Shown here: one piece after another, positions 1 to 11,520 of the stretch
Numbering within the stretch: the stretch's first letter is position 1
How the letters are laid out: each line of letters opens with the position of its first letter
Assembly (NCBI GenBank): GCA_033980235.1
Contig: CM067059.1
Span: 26,989,922-27,053,921, forward strand
Reading direction: 5' to 3'
DNA from: Diadema setosum
Lineage: Eukaryota; Echinodermata; Echinoidea; Diadematoida; Diadematidae
Length of the DNA stretch: 64,000 bases
The notes under the pieces: model-generated
What the model was told of the DNA's origin: nothing
Database searches by the model: none
The model's input: the letters and a program-made list of their open reading frames with translations, nothing else
Made by a program: the position numbers and the translations under genes

Positions 1-460
1 TCCTTCTCTTCACGTACCATGTTGCTTAGCGACAGAAGCTTGAAAGTGGTCCCTCACACACCTTTGTTGACGCAATGTTCTTTTCTTTATTTCGTACATG
101 CCAGACTCCTGTGTGAAAAAAAGAAAAGAAATTGCGAATTCAGACTGTGCTGTTTAACCCTTTCGAAACCAAATGCAAGACTTAACAGTAATTGCAGCGG
201 GACTCTTAGTCAGTGGTCCCCACGGGATTTGCTATTATGTCTCTAAACATGAGTCCAGTCCAAGAGAACCTGGCATTTGTACCTGCCACTGTTGTTATTC
301 GTGCCATTTTCACCAATATTTTGGTTATGATGATTGTATCTTATATGCTTCTCCAGAGGTTTTTCTTCCTCATAAGGTGAAATTGACTGCCATCTTAATC
401 TTTAGCTATCATATACATAAAGTAGAAATAAAGATTTTCTCATTCATTCTCTTCTAATGT
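1..460. other. Unassigned AT-rich DNA, no feature seen
   Basis: Two short open frames on the plus strand (19-246 and 173-457) overlap in different phases. They resemble no family I know and show no codon bias, splice context or repeat structure. I see no transposon end or RNA gene. Confidence 0.5.
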
Positions 461-780
461 TTTACAGGGCCTCTGTATAAAAGATTAATAAAAAAAAACT
501 GACAAAAGGGGAATAAAACATGCTAATGTATATTTAGCGTAGGCCTGATTATACTGCCCATATACTGATTCATGCTGATATATATGTCATATTCTTTTCT
601 CTTTTTTTAGGTACATGCAATTTGATATTCTGAGCATATTTTTTTTTAATAATCTCATTTTCCTTCCCTTTCCTTCTTATCTTCCCCTTGCAATGAATGA
701 CACTGTATCAGAAAAAAAAATAAATAATGAAATATCTCAAAATGAAATGAAATAAAATTAAATTGAATGAAATTAAGCAC
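461..780 (+). mobile_element. Candidate 3' end of a non-LTR retrotransposon
   Basis: The stretch ends in a run of AAATGAAATGAAATAAAATT-type repeats at about 733-778. The same kind of imperfect short-unit tail follows the recognisable retrotransposon remnant at 30674-31411. No coding remnant is visible upstream, so this could be a severely 5'-truncated copy or simply a degenerate microsatellite. Confidence 0.3.
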
Positions 781-789
781 GTTATAAAT

Positions 790-1100
790 AATACTATGAT
801 GTATTATCATGATCACGTATTAGTATCAATGCTTTCTAAACCTACTCTGGTCAAGTTTACGTGCACGGGTTTGTAGTCTTGCATAAACCACGATAACCAT
901 TCCTCAAGGCCTTCCAGGCTTCCACATTAATTGTCGTCCCATGTATGGTCGGTGAGTACTTTGCAAGTCGGTATGATAGGAAACGTGCACAATATTCACC
1001 TCCTTGGGGCACCATTGCTGGGAATAAGTGCTCGCTTAACAAAATCGTTCTACACACTATGATGAATCCCTCATCTGTATCCATGGGCACACGATGAAAA
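790..1100. other. Unique DNA with an unrecognised 77-codon minus-strand frame
   Basis: The minus-strand frame at 857-1090 has mixed amino-acid composition and is not low-complexity. It matches no family I recognise and has no obvious splice or promoter context. I record it as unexplained rather than as a gene. Confidence 0.3.
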
Positions 1101-1103
1101 TAC

Positions 1104-1205
1104 TGATGATAAAAGTGATGATGATGATGATAACAATGATAGCAACAATGATAGTCACTATCACCTTAACAGTGATAATAATGTTGATGGTTATGATAAT
1201 AATAA

Positions 1206-1249
<44 letters not shown>

Positions 1250-1345
1250 ATAATAATAATGATAATGTTCATCATTATCACCATCATCATCAGCACATTA
1301 TCATTATAGTAGTGATAACGATAATCATGATGATGATGATGAAAA
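1104..1345. repeat. Compound trinucleotide array (GAT, TAG, AAT)
   Basis: Interrupted GAT units pass into about 16 TAG units at 1206-1250, then AAT, GAT and CAT units. Opposite-strand frames through it encode polythreonine, polyisoleucine or polyvaline and are artefacts of the repeat. Confidence 0.9.
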
Positions 1346-1407
1346 TAATAAGAAAGTTTACTATCATAATAATCACAAAAATTATGACGATAGTGTCATT
1401 GATAATA

Positions 1408-1700
1408 GTTTGATTTGATTTGATTTGAATTTTATTTCCACTTTGTGCTCACAAAAGAATAAAACAAACATAACCGAGTTACAATGAATATTACAATTAT
1501 TACCATATACAATTATATTTTGTCCATTTTTATGTACAAAAATAATCGAAACAATAATACATGTACTGCTAGCATCACTTGCAACACTTGCTGTTGTAGC
1601 AATACGGACGGGAATGACGTACATAAAGAACCACAACAGTAAGTAAAACTGAAGCTCCGCATTAAGATATATACATAAGGAGAGGATATGAAATAGTAAT
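1408..1700 (-). mobile_element. Non-LTR retrotransposon 3' end, reverse orientation
   Basis: Read on the minus strand, the segment ends in TGGAAATAAAATTCAAATCA followed by further AATCA units. This is the same tail style as the other retrotransposon ends in the window. The body (about 1440-1700) resembles an AT-rich 3' untranslated region and carries no protein similarity. It stops at a CAT microsatellite, so the 5' limit is unclear. Confidence 0.4.
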
Positions 1701-1727
1701 GATAATAATAACATCAATAATAATGAT

Positions 1728-1768
1728 AATGTTCATCATCATCATCATCATCATCATCGTCATCATCT
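1728..1768. repeat. (CAT)n microsatellite
   Basis: About ten CAT units with one CGT interruption. Confidence 0.9.
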
Positions 1769-2039
1769 GTTATCATTTTAACAACAGTAGCATTGTCGTA
1801 TATACGGGGGCGTATATCTCAGCTCTGGCATTGAAGGCACCTCCACCAACTCAATAAATCATCGATTGTTAACTCTTGACAATTCTTTCCTGAAGAAAAA
1901 AAAAGAAAATCCCTCCGTTCAACAGCAGCAAGCAAAATCTATAAAATTGACTATTCTTTTTTGGCGGTATTTGAGTCCATAGTTGTGGTTGCTTAGATAT
2001 TTGCTATTTTTCGATGGATGAGAATGTGCATCAAAAGGT

Positions 2040-2620
2040 GTTTTTATGCTCAATTTGCAAAGGCAGAATCAGCGTTTTGAAATGCTGATCCAAATCGCTG
2101 ATCGAAAAACGCCTTCGACGTGGGTACTGTTTATATTCTCCTTTTTTTTTTCGAGGTCGAGAAAGAGTCGATTTCGCAACGATGCACTGCGCATTTGGAA
2201 AAACTGTAAACCTGTTTGGCATAAATTGACATGTGTTCACTTCACGTGAACCGGAACGGCGTTGGGATGACGTCAGAATGAACGTTTTTATACAGTGTAC
2301 TTGATTTTGCGTTAATGGTTTCCCGTAAACGTAAATACGTTTACAGAGAGAGCCGCAGATTGGTCTTTAGTTCAGATTTGAAGGTGCAAGGTTGTTACAA
2401 TTCCGAAGTTGCACTGGTAGAGAGTTCCACGGACAACAGACATGGATCAGCCGAAGAGAAGGCTCTAAGCCCGTATGTTTTCAGGTGGGTATTGGGCACT
2501 ATTCTTGAAGAATCATTGTCCTGCACAACGCGGTCCTTGGCGCAGCTGACGCACGTTGATCATGGCCTCAAGAATTGTTTGAATGATTTGGCATGGTATT
2601 TGAAGATGAGTTTTTAAGTT
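2040..2620. promoter_or_regulatory. Candidate regulatory island with E-box, perfect CRE and TATA-like site
   Basis: A perfect palindromic CRE (TGACGTCA) lies at 2268-2275. A CACGTG E-box inside the palindrome TTCACGTGAA lies at 2241-2250, and TTTATAC follows near 2286. A 100-codon plus-strand frame at 2315-2617 starts just downstream. Its product resembles nothing I know, so I do not call it a gene. Motif order (E-box, CRE, TATA-like, open frame) is what a core promoter would show, but each motif is short enough to occur by chance. Confidence 0.25.
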
Positions 2621-2629
2621 GAACACAAT

Positions 2630-3470
2630 TTGACGATCCCCATTCTTTCTCTCAGTCGGCATCTTTCACCTCCTCATCGGTACGCCTTGTGTACGATGAA
2701 GAAATTTTAAATACCGGTAATTGAAGAATCGACGATAGGCGCGACCCGTGCTGGAATTGACGGTTTGTTCCACTATACTACATGGATTGCCAGTTTCACT
2801 GTGTGCATGATTGCCACTAGTTACTCCTTTTCGCGACAACCACAACTCTTTACCATATGGGTGATAGGTCAAACTGAAGAACAAAAATCTTTCGTAGTTT
2901 TGCATTTATTGTCCACAGTTGATACACTGAAGCAGAATGAAGAATATCAGTACCTACAGAGAAAACCCATGGACCCAGCTGTCTGTTCTCAACGACTCAG
3001 CACGTATACATTCATTTTAGGGGAAAATCTGAAATGCATGCCTATTTCTTTTCACATTTCATTTTGATGTTAATTTACTTTATTTCACCTTGAACAAAAC
3101 TCCTTTTTTTATTTCTAATGATATCTAATATTTTTCATTAACGTAGAAAGTAAAGACCTATATAGATTGGGTGGTTGTTTGACAACTTCTAGTATTGATT
3201 GATTAATTTTTATTTGTGTGGTTTTTTTTTTTCTTCATTCGACGACCCGCACGGAATATGAATCAGGAGACATTCAGTGACCTAGCTTGCTTGTCATATT
3301 CGAATACTATAAAGAGATATAAATATAATGATCATCCCAGCAATAACAGTGATCTAACGACCACTCTTCAAAATTGATTACGTGGATTAAAAGTAATTCA
3401 TCTCACAATTCCAATCACTATAATTGCAAATCTCTGCTGAGATTTAATGGGGGGGGGGGGAACTATTCTG
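2630..3470. other. Unassigned DNA ending in a poly-G run
   Basis: Nothing recognisable is seen except a run of about twelve G at 3449-3460. Short frames here are unconvincing. Confidence 0.5.
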
Positions 3471-3479
3471 AGAGGAGAT

Positions 3480-4160
3480 ACAACAAAAAATAGGCGAGAA
3501 AGTGATCCTTAAACAAATCTTCCGACAAGCTCATCCGTCTCAATCCCTGTTTGAGAGACATTGGAGGGGGAACGAAGTTGATGGATCGCTGCTCCTCGTC
3601 TATGCAAACCCCGTGGAAAAAGAAAAAAAAGTTTGTGCCGAAACGCGATGCCATAAAACAGCGCATAATATTTGCACGGAGCGATTAGGAGAAAGTACAA
3701 TCCCGAGCAAGGCATACCCTCTGCATGACGAGGCATCGCCGATTTTGGAGGAAGATGGAAAAGACGAAGGAGAAAAAAGGGGGAAAATACCTCGTGATGG
3801 ATAGCAGTGGTAATAGCTTTAATCGACCATTTAAGGACTCGCCACTAGCTAGAATCCCAAAGTTGTTGATTGATTGGTCCTAATTAATGAGCATGAAAAG
3901 AAACGGGGACTCGCTCCAGATCTGGGCCCGGCTGGCGGATGAGAAAGCAGAGGGGAATCGCTTGCAGGATATGATAGTCATGTTAGCAAACACATCGACC
4001 AAATTAAATGCTTGTTGTAGACGTCGGCGGCGCAGTCACGGTGCGCTCCGTAATAGCGCAAACGTTTGCTGTTTAAACAAGATGGAGTAGGATTCCCTCG
4101 CGAATTCCGGGACACGAATTTTTCGCAAGCTGTGATCGCCACTCTTTTTCTTCTGTGAGG
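3480..4160. promoter_or_regulatory. Complex non-repetitive island, candidate cis-regulatory module
   Basis: The sequence is free of microsatellites and more GC-balanced than its flanks. It has a homeodomain-type CTAATTAATG near 3880 and a nested palindrome near 4058-4080 (CAAACGTTTG followed by TTTAAAC, a forkhead-like core). Open frames run on both strands, as expected of unselected GC-balanced DNA. Regulatory function is an inference. Confidence 0.25.
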
Positions 4161-4199
4161 AATGGTCCGACGAACTCTACTGTGCCTTTCTTTACCCGA

Positions 4200-4454
4200 C
4201 ACACAGGTCTCTCTCTCTCCCCCTCTCTTTCTTTCTCTCTCTCCCCCTCTCTTTCTTTCTCTCATTTATTCTCTCTCATTCTATCTGTCTCTCTATCTTT
4301 CTGCCTATCTGTCTATCTTTCATTCTTGTAGCGCTTTCCAGCTCTAAATGTCGGTCTTTCTTTCTATTTCTCTCTCTCTTCCTCTCTATATTATCTATTA
4401 TATTATTCTTTTAACTATCTATACTTTCATCATTATCTGTAATATAATACCGAG

Positions 4455-4490
<36 letters not shown>

Positions 4491-4735
4491 TTATCTATAT
4501 ACCTATCCATCTATCTATCTATCTATCTGTTCATCTATTCAACTATCAGTCTCTATCAATCTCATTCCTCTCTTTCAAAGTATTTCTATACCACCCTCAT
4601 TGGATTTCAAAATCTCTTTCCACGTCCAACCCATATCTTTCACTAAATCGTTCCTGTACATTACATTCTTTCATGATATCGAAGTGAGTAGAAACGAAAT
4701 AATAATTATCATGCATGCTTACCGAGAGACTTGAA
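4200..4735. repeat. Pyrimidine-rich and (TATC)n microsatellite block
   Basis: CT-rich tracts at 4207-4330 and 4360-4390 lead into TATC tetranucleotide arrays at about 4456-4492 and 4505-4530. The 128-codon frame across it is an artefact. Confidence 0.9.
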
Positions 4736-4889
4736 CTTGTTCTGCTCTCCTACCTCATTATTTTTTTAAAAAGACGATAATTATGATTGTGTCTATTTGC
4801 AGGTTGTTTTTGCCCTTTATGCCGATGTGACCAGAAGTCTTCGTTCTCCTCTATGACTTCCCGTTGGATTCTAACGGAGACATTCGGCA

Positions 4890-5045
4890 ACTCGAGTCTC
4901 TCCCTCTCTTCCCCTTCCCTTCTTCCTCCTCCACATACCCTCCCCTCCTCCATCCATCCCTCCTCTCCTTTCTTTACCCTCTCTGTCTCTGTATATCTCT
5001 GTCTCTCTGTCTCATTCTCTCCCTTTCCCTCTCTCTCTGTCAAAT
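4890..5045. repeat. CT-rich low-complexity tract
   Basis: Almost pure pyrimidine on the plus strand, made of TCTC, CCTC and TCTG units. Confidence 0.85.
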
Positions 5046-5049
5046 CAGC

Positions 5050-5560
5050 ATCACAATCGTTTCTGTAATCGTAGGCACTAGAGAGTCTCACTTCATTACA
5101 CGTGTCGACGGCGATGCGGATCAACGCAACCGTACACGACATTTATGAGAGGGCGTGGTCAAGCATGAGAGATGGCTGCGTGATGGTTGCTATGGAGGAG
5201 GATGATGAATGCTCGTGCATCCAGGATGATGATGATGATGATGGGGGAACCACCTCTTTTTCTTCTCTTCCTCCTCTTATATCTTCAACCACCTCTTTTC
5301 TTCGGTGGAAGCGCCACGCTAGTCTGCGAGCCCGCGCACTGTCGCGATGCAATCGTTGCCGTTTCGATGAGCATGCGTTACAAGATGATATTTGGACGCG
5401 TCGATAATGGCTTCAGCGCGGATGGTTTTAGAGCTTGAGCGAATAACTGGCCACTTCTTTACGAGACGCTTACTTGGTCCCACATCATTCAACGCACTAT
5501 GTAGTCGGAGATGTAAAATTCACTACTCTTCACATAGGGCTGTTTGCCACGATTCATCTA
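5050..5560. promoter_or_regulatory. Complex island with a (GAT)n tract
   Basis: GC-balanced unique sequence holds a short GAT array at 5223-5242. Overlapping open frames in several phases are uninformative. No protein family is seen. It may be regulatory, but I found no motif that settles this. Confidence 0.2.
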
Positions 5561-6265
5561 ACCGTTTGTTGTTGTTTTTTTTTTTTCATGTACTGCCAGT
5601 GCTGTAGAGATAAGTTAGGCTTTTGGATATCATCAGTCGTAACATTTCTTTTTCATTTTACGTGGAATACTCCTCCAACAGATTTTGCTATTCAATGCAG
5701 TAAAGAAATTGATTCAGCAATGCTGTTGCCCGTTCTTCTGACTGAATCTCGTATGGTTGTTTGTTTTATTTAAGGGGGCAATTATGTAGAGATAGTGTTT
5801 CGAGAAGCATGCGATAATCTTTGAATATGGAATGTATATTTCCTTCGTTGACAACGAGCTGCAGAAATGTTGAATGAATTGTTTTTCTTTGTATCAAATT
5901 TGCTTGCCTAATCCCAAGGGCATTTTACCCATTCTTAACTTATCGCTAGAAACGTCACAAGCACGTCTTGAAGCTTTAAACAAACACTGATCCACCATCG
6001 TCGAGGTAAGATGTTTTGACAATAGAGCGTGCGATATTCTACGCGAGAGCCATTTTGGGTTTGATATCCTAGACATCCAATGCAGGAGGGAAAACTGCAA
6101 TAAAGTGTGAGTGAATTCTTTCACATGTACTTTTAGGGCGGTATAATAAAGACACAAAAATTCTAAAACCACGCGGACTGATGGTCATTCATGTTTTTGA
6201 TTACTTACATTATGTAAAAGAAAAATGGAAAAGAAATAAACAAATTGAATTGAATTGAATTCAGA
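5560..6265 (+). mobile_element. Unique DNA ending in a retrotransposon-type tail
   Basis: The end, about 6205-6262, reads AAGAAATAAACAAATTGAAT followed by further ATTGA units. This is the style of the window's other non-LTR retrotransposon 3' ends. Upstream I could not find the C-terminal protein signature, so only the last 80-100 bases are reasonably supported. Confidence 0.3.
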
Positions 6266-6690
6266 TATGAAATCCATTCAGATCAACCATTCATGCAACA
6301 GACGTTGCTGGTGGAAATTATCGTAATTTTGACTGTTTGCATTCAGATATTGAGAGTCTCGGTGACAACATTGAGTTTTCCACAATTAAGAGAAAAGAAA
6401 AAGAGCACTCCTCTTTAGTGGACTTCTCCAGTTTTATTTTTCGGAACATCGATAATGGAATGAGCTTGGTTTGAAACTATGTATACATTCATGTTTTTTA
6501 TTTTATCTAATTACCATTAATTTTAAACTTGTAATCTTACAACAATGTACTTGAGATCATTATGTAATGTATTTCGAAGAAAAGAATGACGAAAAATTAG
6601 AACAAATGTCAAATTGAATTAATTTTCGTTAAGAACGTCACAATGAAGCTTTATCGGCTACATCTAGAAACTAGAAGATATATATTAAAA
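6265..6690. other. Unassigned AT-rich DNA
   Basis: No gene, transposon end or strong repeat is seen. Confidence 0.5.
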
Positions 6691-6691
6691 A

Positions 6692-6748
<57 letters not shown>
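6690..6748. repeat. (TA)n microsatellite
   Basis: Nearly perfect alternating TA with one CATA interruption. Confidence 0.9.
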
Positions 6749-6749
<1 letters not shown>

Positions 6750-6750
<1 letters not shown>

Positions 6751-7570
6751 GTGATAGACTCCTCTTACCGAGAAGACGAAAGAGATGATTTAAATTTGTC
6801 AGGAAAGATGATAATGACCCAACGGCAATATGACAATCTTTTGTGTTGATATTATTATAAACGACAATATTTATCGTTAATATTATACTTCGATATACTA
6901 TGAAGAATGATTGTGTACAATATTCCTTTTTAATATGTTTTGTACACCTTTATTCTTTATTTAAAATGAAAATAAATGACATGAAGAATGAAACGAAAGA
7001 TATTTTTACCTTCAGAGATGGTATTTCATGCATTACCACTTTGCCTTCAAAATCTGTAAAGCTGCACATTTTCTTAAGCTTATGAATTGTTTGAATTAAA
7101 TGCTTGACATATTACCATCTGTCTGATGCATGGGTATTTATACGCCATTCTGGCCATAGATGTAATATCAAATTAGCAAATCGTGCTGAGTGAGTGAGGG
7201 GGAAAATTTACAGATAAATCTAAAACCCATAAAACTAATCCGTATTATTTACTACCACTCAAAATGTCTTGGTAATTCGCATCCAGTGCAGAAGTGGAGC
7301 CTGATTATACATGGGTTATTTGACACTTTGTGCAGAGTGAATCTGACACAATATTCAGCTTCATTGCACATTTTTCCCCACCATGATGAAACTAATTGTG
7401 GAGAAAGGGTTTCTTCAGTACTTTAGGGAAACGATGAAGATAATCATTGATCATAAATTTACGTCGTCCCCTTAAGATAACGATGGAAATTTGCTTTTAT
7501 ATTTTATGGGGGAAGTGATCGAGGCTTGAGGGGAGAAAAGATGCTATCCTCCACACTGCGTCATTTTCAT
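6750..7570. other. Unassigned AT-rich DNA
   Basis: Several short frames occur, none with recognisable product or codon bias. Confidence 0.5.
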
Positions 7571-7574
7571 ATAT

Positions 7575-7646
7575 GTGAAGAAAATGAAATGAAATGAAGA
7601 AATTGTAAATAAATAAAAAAATTTGTATATACATTATATATATATA

Positions 7647-7696
<50 letters not shown>

Positions 7697-7760
7697 GTAT
7701 ATACAAATTTTTATGTAATATACATACATAATATAATGTATATACAAATTTTTATAAATT
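7575..7760. repeat. (TA)n array inside an inverted repeat, with an extra arm copy
   Basis: The arm AAATTTGTATATACATTATA at about 7619-7638 is answered by its complement at about 7690-7710, with a TA array between them. A third copy of the right arm follows at 7733-7757. A GAAATGAAATGAAG-type tail precedes the structure. Single-stranded it would fold into one long hairpin. Confidence 0.8.
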
Positions 7761-7825
7761 TATATATATATGATTATTTATATAGGGAGAGGTGTATAGA
7801 TTATATAGATAGATAAATATAGTTA

Positions 7826-8165
7826 TTCAATTCAATTTCAGTTCAATTATTTATTTATTTTCCACCAATAAAAGAAAATACATAATACAAGGTGATAATC
7901 TATCAATTCAACTTTTAAACAATGTGGAAGAACAAATCATTGAGTATAATACAAAATATATGTAGTTATATTTTATTTTATTTTATTTTCGAATTAGTAT
8001 GTGTTTTGTTTTTATTGCCATTGTAATGATTTTGCTGACGCAACCGTGTGCCAGGACGAAATGTGATGTATCATTAATATAATCATTGTGTAATGTCTTT
8101 ACCAGGTTAAAATATCTGTGTGTCACATTTCTTCTGTAAATTGTCTGTGATACATTTTGTATCAT
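7826..8165 (-). mobile_element. Reverse-oriented retrotransposon 3' end
   Basis: Read on the minus strand the segment ends in AATAAATAATTGAACTGAAA followed by TTGAA units (7826-7860). The rest is AT-rich and carries a 60-codon minus-strand frame that matches no family I recognise. Truncated copy; its other border is uncertain. Confidence 0.35.
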
Positions 8166-8640
8166 TCGCCAATTGGAAGCTTACATTAAATCGAGTCAGT
8201 CACTCAACATTAGCTCAAGCCTATAGCCGATCAGATAAAAGAGGCCATCAACGTCGAACCAATTCCAGATCAATGTTGTGCGATGAAAACAAGAGATTGT
8301 TCAGGGAGAAAAGGAGGGTTCGGGTGAGATGGGTTGTCGGGGATATAGGCGCTTCCAATGCGCTGAAGGGCTACAGGTGTGTAACGTGGGAAATTCAACG
8401 CCGCCTCACCCGGCGGAAAGTGCAGGGAGGCGCACGGCTGCAGTACGGCCTGCCTTCCCTGCATCCGCACGGGCGAAAGCGTACCCGGTCAGCCGATACG
8501 GGTTCCACGCTCTGCCCGATCGATGCTGTAATAATATTGAGTGTTAAGTGGAAGATCGTTTAGCTGAGAACGAGCTTGTAACGAGACAAGGGAAAAGGGG
8601 GGTACGCGGGAAAAGAAAAAAGCGACGGCGGAGTAACATT
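8165..8640. promoter_or_regulatory. GC-balanced island with CSL and T-box-like sites
   Basis: The sequence is non-repetitive and clearly richer in G+C than its flanks. It contains CGTGGGAA at 8385-8392, the consensus for the Notch effector CSL/Su(H), immediately after AGGTGTGTA at 8375-8383, a T-box-like half site that includes a CAGGTG E-box. The open frames at 8120-8563 (+) and 8270-8470 (-) look like by-products of base composition. Enhancer function is inferred. Confidence 0.3.
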
Positions 8641-10080
8641 CGACTGCTTCCTTCACGTATTATGACTATCTACAAAGATGAATAATAGACATTTGTTTAG
8701 TTCACTTCAATGTCAGACTTACCTTTCGATCTCCGAACTTTATGGCGGTATTTTCTCTTGAAAATATCGCGAGCAATACCAATTGTTATGAACTGATTTA
8801 TGTATTTAACAAATGCAATTTTCTTTGCATAAGTAGGTACCTACATGCCAAGAGAGAATTTATATAGTAATGATATGTCCAAAACATTGACATGATTGAG
8901 CAGTCTTCAAGTTGATTGGCAAACTGTCCTGGTTACCTTATACAAGACGAATTAATTGAAGATCCATCTTATACGTCAACTGATTTCTATGATGTTAATT
9001 ATGATACAGGATGTTTTTATGTGCTTTTTTAGTTTTCAGACGAATAGTAGATCTGGGATCTGCGCAATTATACATATAAGTCGCAACTACTTTACAAGAT
9101 CTTACTGCATGGCGATAATCAATAATAATTTACGACTTATCTCTCAACAAATACAATTTCTGCACTCTTTGTATGGTTTAGGGTCCAGGGTTACGCGATA
9201 TTGTTGAAGACTCTTCTGCATTTCAAAATATTTAAAAGACGAATATGATACAATTTTGCTCGAATCGCCTATACCGATTTCGATAGCAGGTGTGTTGTTA
9301 GTTCCAAAAACGATAAGCTAGAAATGCTGCTGCAACCGTACGCCACAAGGAGAACATAGAATATTATTATGATTGCACTAGCTCGTAAGGTGAAACCGGC
9401 AGACCGAGAAAGTTGATGGCAATCAAAGCTATTCATGTCAGATTTTTGCTGATGTAGGGCGTAAGGAGATAAGGGATCTGTTTTCATGTGACCGTAAAGG
9501 GCGCTCGAGGCTTCAACGTTGGTGTTATGTCATAAACAAACCAAGCTCACATCCGGGAAATCCGACACTAGCAGACGACACCAACAAGCGCGAAAGACGA
9601 AGACATGGCTACCGCAAGGGGTAAACGTACAAGGCTTATTTTTGCTGTATAGAGATTAATGTCCATCGCAACACTTCAGCTGCTGCTGTGTAAAGATGAA
9701 GAAACAAAAAGAAATGTCAGACGTGATATGAAAGTTGAAGAGCTCTTTCGCCGCAAGAAAGAGCGACCGTGTATCAAAGTCCAAGCAATATTTCGGGGAT
9801 GCATAAGGAAACAATATAAGCCATCTGCGCGGGAACTTCAGGGGCCTGTTTTCCTTTCTTAGTTTTACAAAAGGGCCATGTGTCAAATTCGATCTGTTGT
9901 GATGGACCTCCTACGAACCTCTCTTACCTTCGAAGAAATATTGTACTTCTTTTTTCAACAACTATCACATATACGTCACTGGATAATACAAGAAAAAGCG
10001 GGCATTCAATTTCATCGCGGTCATTTGTTTGACCGCTGCTTCACAGGTCATCAATAGAATCGTTACCAGATCAGTTTTAT
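8640..10080. other. Unassigned AT-rich DNA
   Basis: Both strands carry short frames (9269-9487, 9656-9886 and others) with no family resemblance. There is a modest GC-balanced patch at 9490-9620. I see no RNA gene or transposon. Confidence 0.45.
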
Positions 10081-10113
10081 TATCATCATCATTATTATTG
10101 TTGTTACTATTAG

Positions 10114-10191
<78 letters not shown>

Positions 10192-10215
10192 CATCATTAT
10201 CATCACTATCATTTA
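10081..10215. repeat. (ATT)n / (ATC)n microsatellite
   Basis: ATT units at 10115-10160 are flanked by interrupted ATC and ATT units. Opposite frames give polyleucine and polyasparagine. Confidence 0.9.
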
Positions 10216-10309
10216 TTATCATTGTAGTAAAATTATCATCATTAGGATTATTGCTACAATTATCATTATTTTTCATAATCACTAACATTATGAGCATTAT
10301 TCTTTATTG

Positions 10310-10756
10310 ATTATAGTTGTTATCACTGACATTAAAGTTTACAATACACTTGAATGAAAGGCACGATACAGTGGAGCGAATCATTTCAGTGCTTTACCTG
10401 ATACGTTCCGAGAAGAGCCGTTTTTGATACATGTATAAGAGGCTGCCTGGAAATTTAGAAGCGCCGCTTAAAGGCATTATGCAGATGAAACAAAAACCCA
10501 GCTTTAGTGCTTCAAAATGGTTCTAGAATGTGAGTTATGGATAAGAACAACCAATGTAAAAAAAAGAAATAATATTAATCAGTATAATCAATGTTAAGTA
10601 TTGTTAGATATACAGAATGTGAACAATAGTTGTAATAAAATTGTTTCTAGAATAAACCGTCTACAGTTCAGATTTATTGGGAAAAATAATGATATCTCCA
10701 TATATTTTAGGCTTTATGGCGAACTTTTATATGGTTGGATGTTTTGTGAAACAATT
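10310..10756. other. Unassigned DNA
   Basis: No convincing feature is seen. Confidence 0.5.
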
Positions 10757-10895
10757 GGGGAGCATTTCATGAAGCATTTTGTCCGACAACTTGTCGGACA
10801 AATTTGCTCTCAGCCAATCACATGCATGGATTTCAGTAGCTTTTAACATTTGGCAGACGAAATATCTGACAAAATGCTTCATGAAATGCCCCCCT
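10757..10895. mobile_element. Small foldback element (MITE) with 22-bp perfect arms
   Basis: The arm GCATTTCATGAAGCATTTTG(TC) at 10762-10783 is repeated as a perfect inverted copy at 10869-10890, and both outer edges carry G or C runs. Inside, GTCCGACAA-C-TTGTCGGAC at 10781-10799 is a second palindrome. The element is about 139 bp and has no coding capacity. A non-autonomous DNA transposon is the best reading. I could not settle the target-site duplication. Confidence 0.75.
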
Positions 10896-11229
10896 GATCT
10901 ACACATATGCACCTAAATGTGATAACTCGAACATTTTTTTTTTTTAAATCACTGCTCCCAATGGTAAAGAGTACCGTTAATGTCCGTGACGCGCGGGACT
11001 TCCAACTAATTACATTTTTAAGAATAGATCTCTTACTGTGTTGATTATACACTTTATTCAAGCAACCTGTGGTCTCAAGGAGGAAAAAAAAATTGTTTAA
11101 ATACAGTTTGTACAAAAGAATTATTTCCAAAAGTAACAGTATTTATCAAAGTCAAACAAACATAGAAAACTAATTGAGGTTAGCGTATTTTCATGCAACA
11201 GTCGAATAGCTAAACAGTTATCGTGTACA
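10896..11229. other. Unassigned AT-rich DNA
   Basis: Nothing seen beyond short A and T runs. Confidence 0.5.
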
Positions 11230-11520
11230 GATCCCTGCTCGGAAGAACACAGTGTTCCACAGTGTGGTGCATAATGCGGAACACTGTGTGAAATCTCTTC
11301 ACACAGTGAAATTCGAGCGTTTTAACATTGTGAACACATTGCGAAACAATTCACAGTTTGAATCAGAACATTAGTATGTGAACACACTGTGGAAAAAAAA
11401 AAACACACATCACAGTGTGAAATCATCTTCACACTGTGAAATTCGAGCGTTTCCACATAGCCGACTACGTGAGCACATCGTGAACACACTGTGGGACATT
11501 ATGTTCTTTCCGGCAGGGAT
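11230..11520. mobile_element. MITE built of ACACTGTG palindromes, TACA-flanked
   Basis: The ends are inverted (ATCCCTGCTCGGAAGAACA at 11231-11249 against TGTTCTTTCCGGCAGGGAT, about 11502-11520), and TACA stands on both sides (11226-11229 and 11521-11524), a possible 4-bp target duplication. The interior has two direct copies of a unit starting TTCACACAGTGAAATTCGAG or TTCACACTGTGAAATTCGAG (about 11299 and 11428). Many CACTGTG/CACAGTG palindromes make it strongly self-complementary. It has no coding capacity. The superfamily is unknown to me. Confidence 0.7.

Noticed and set aside
4456..4530. Regular TATC repeat considered as a CRISPR-like array
   Set aside because: No spacers; it is a plain tetranucleotide microsatellite, and the window is eukaryotic.
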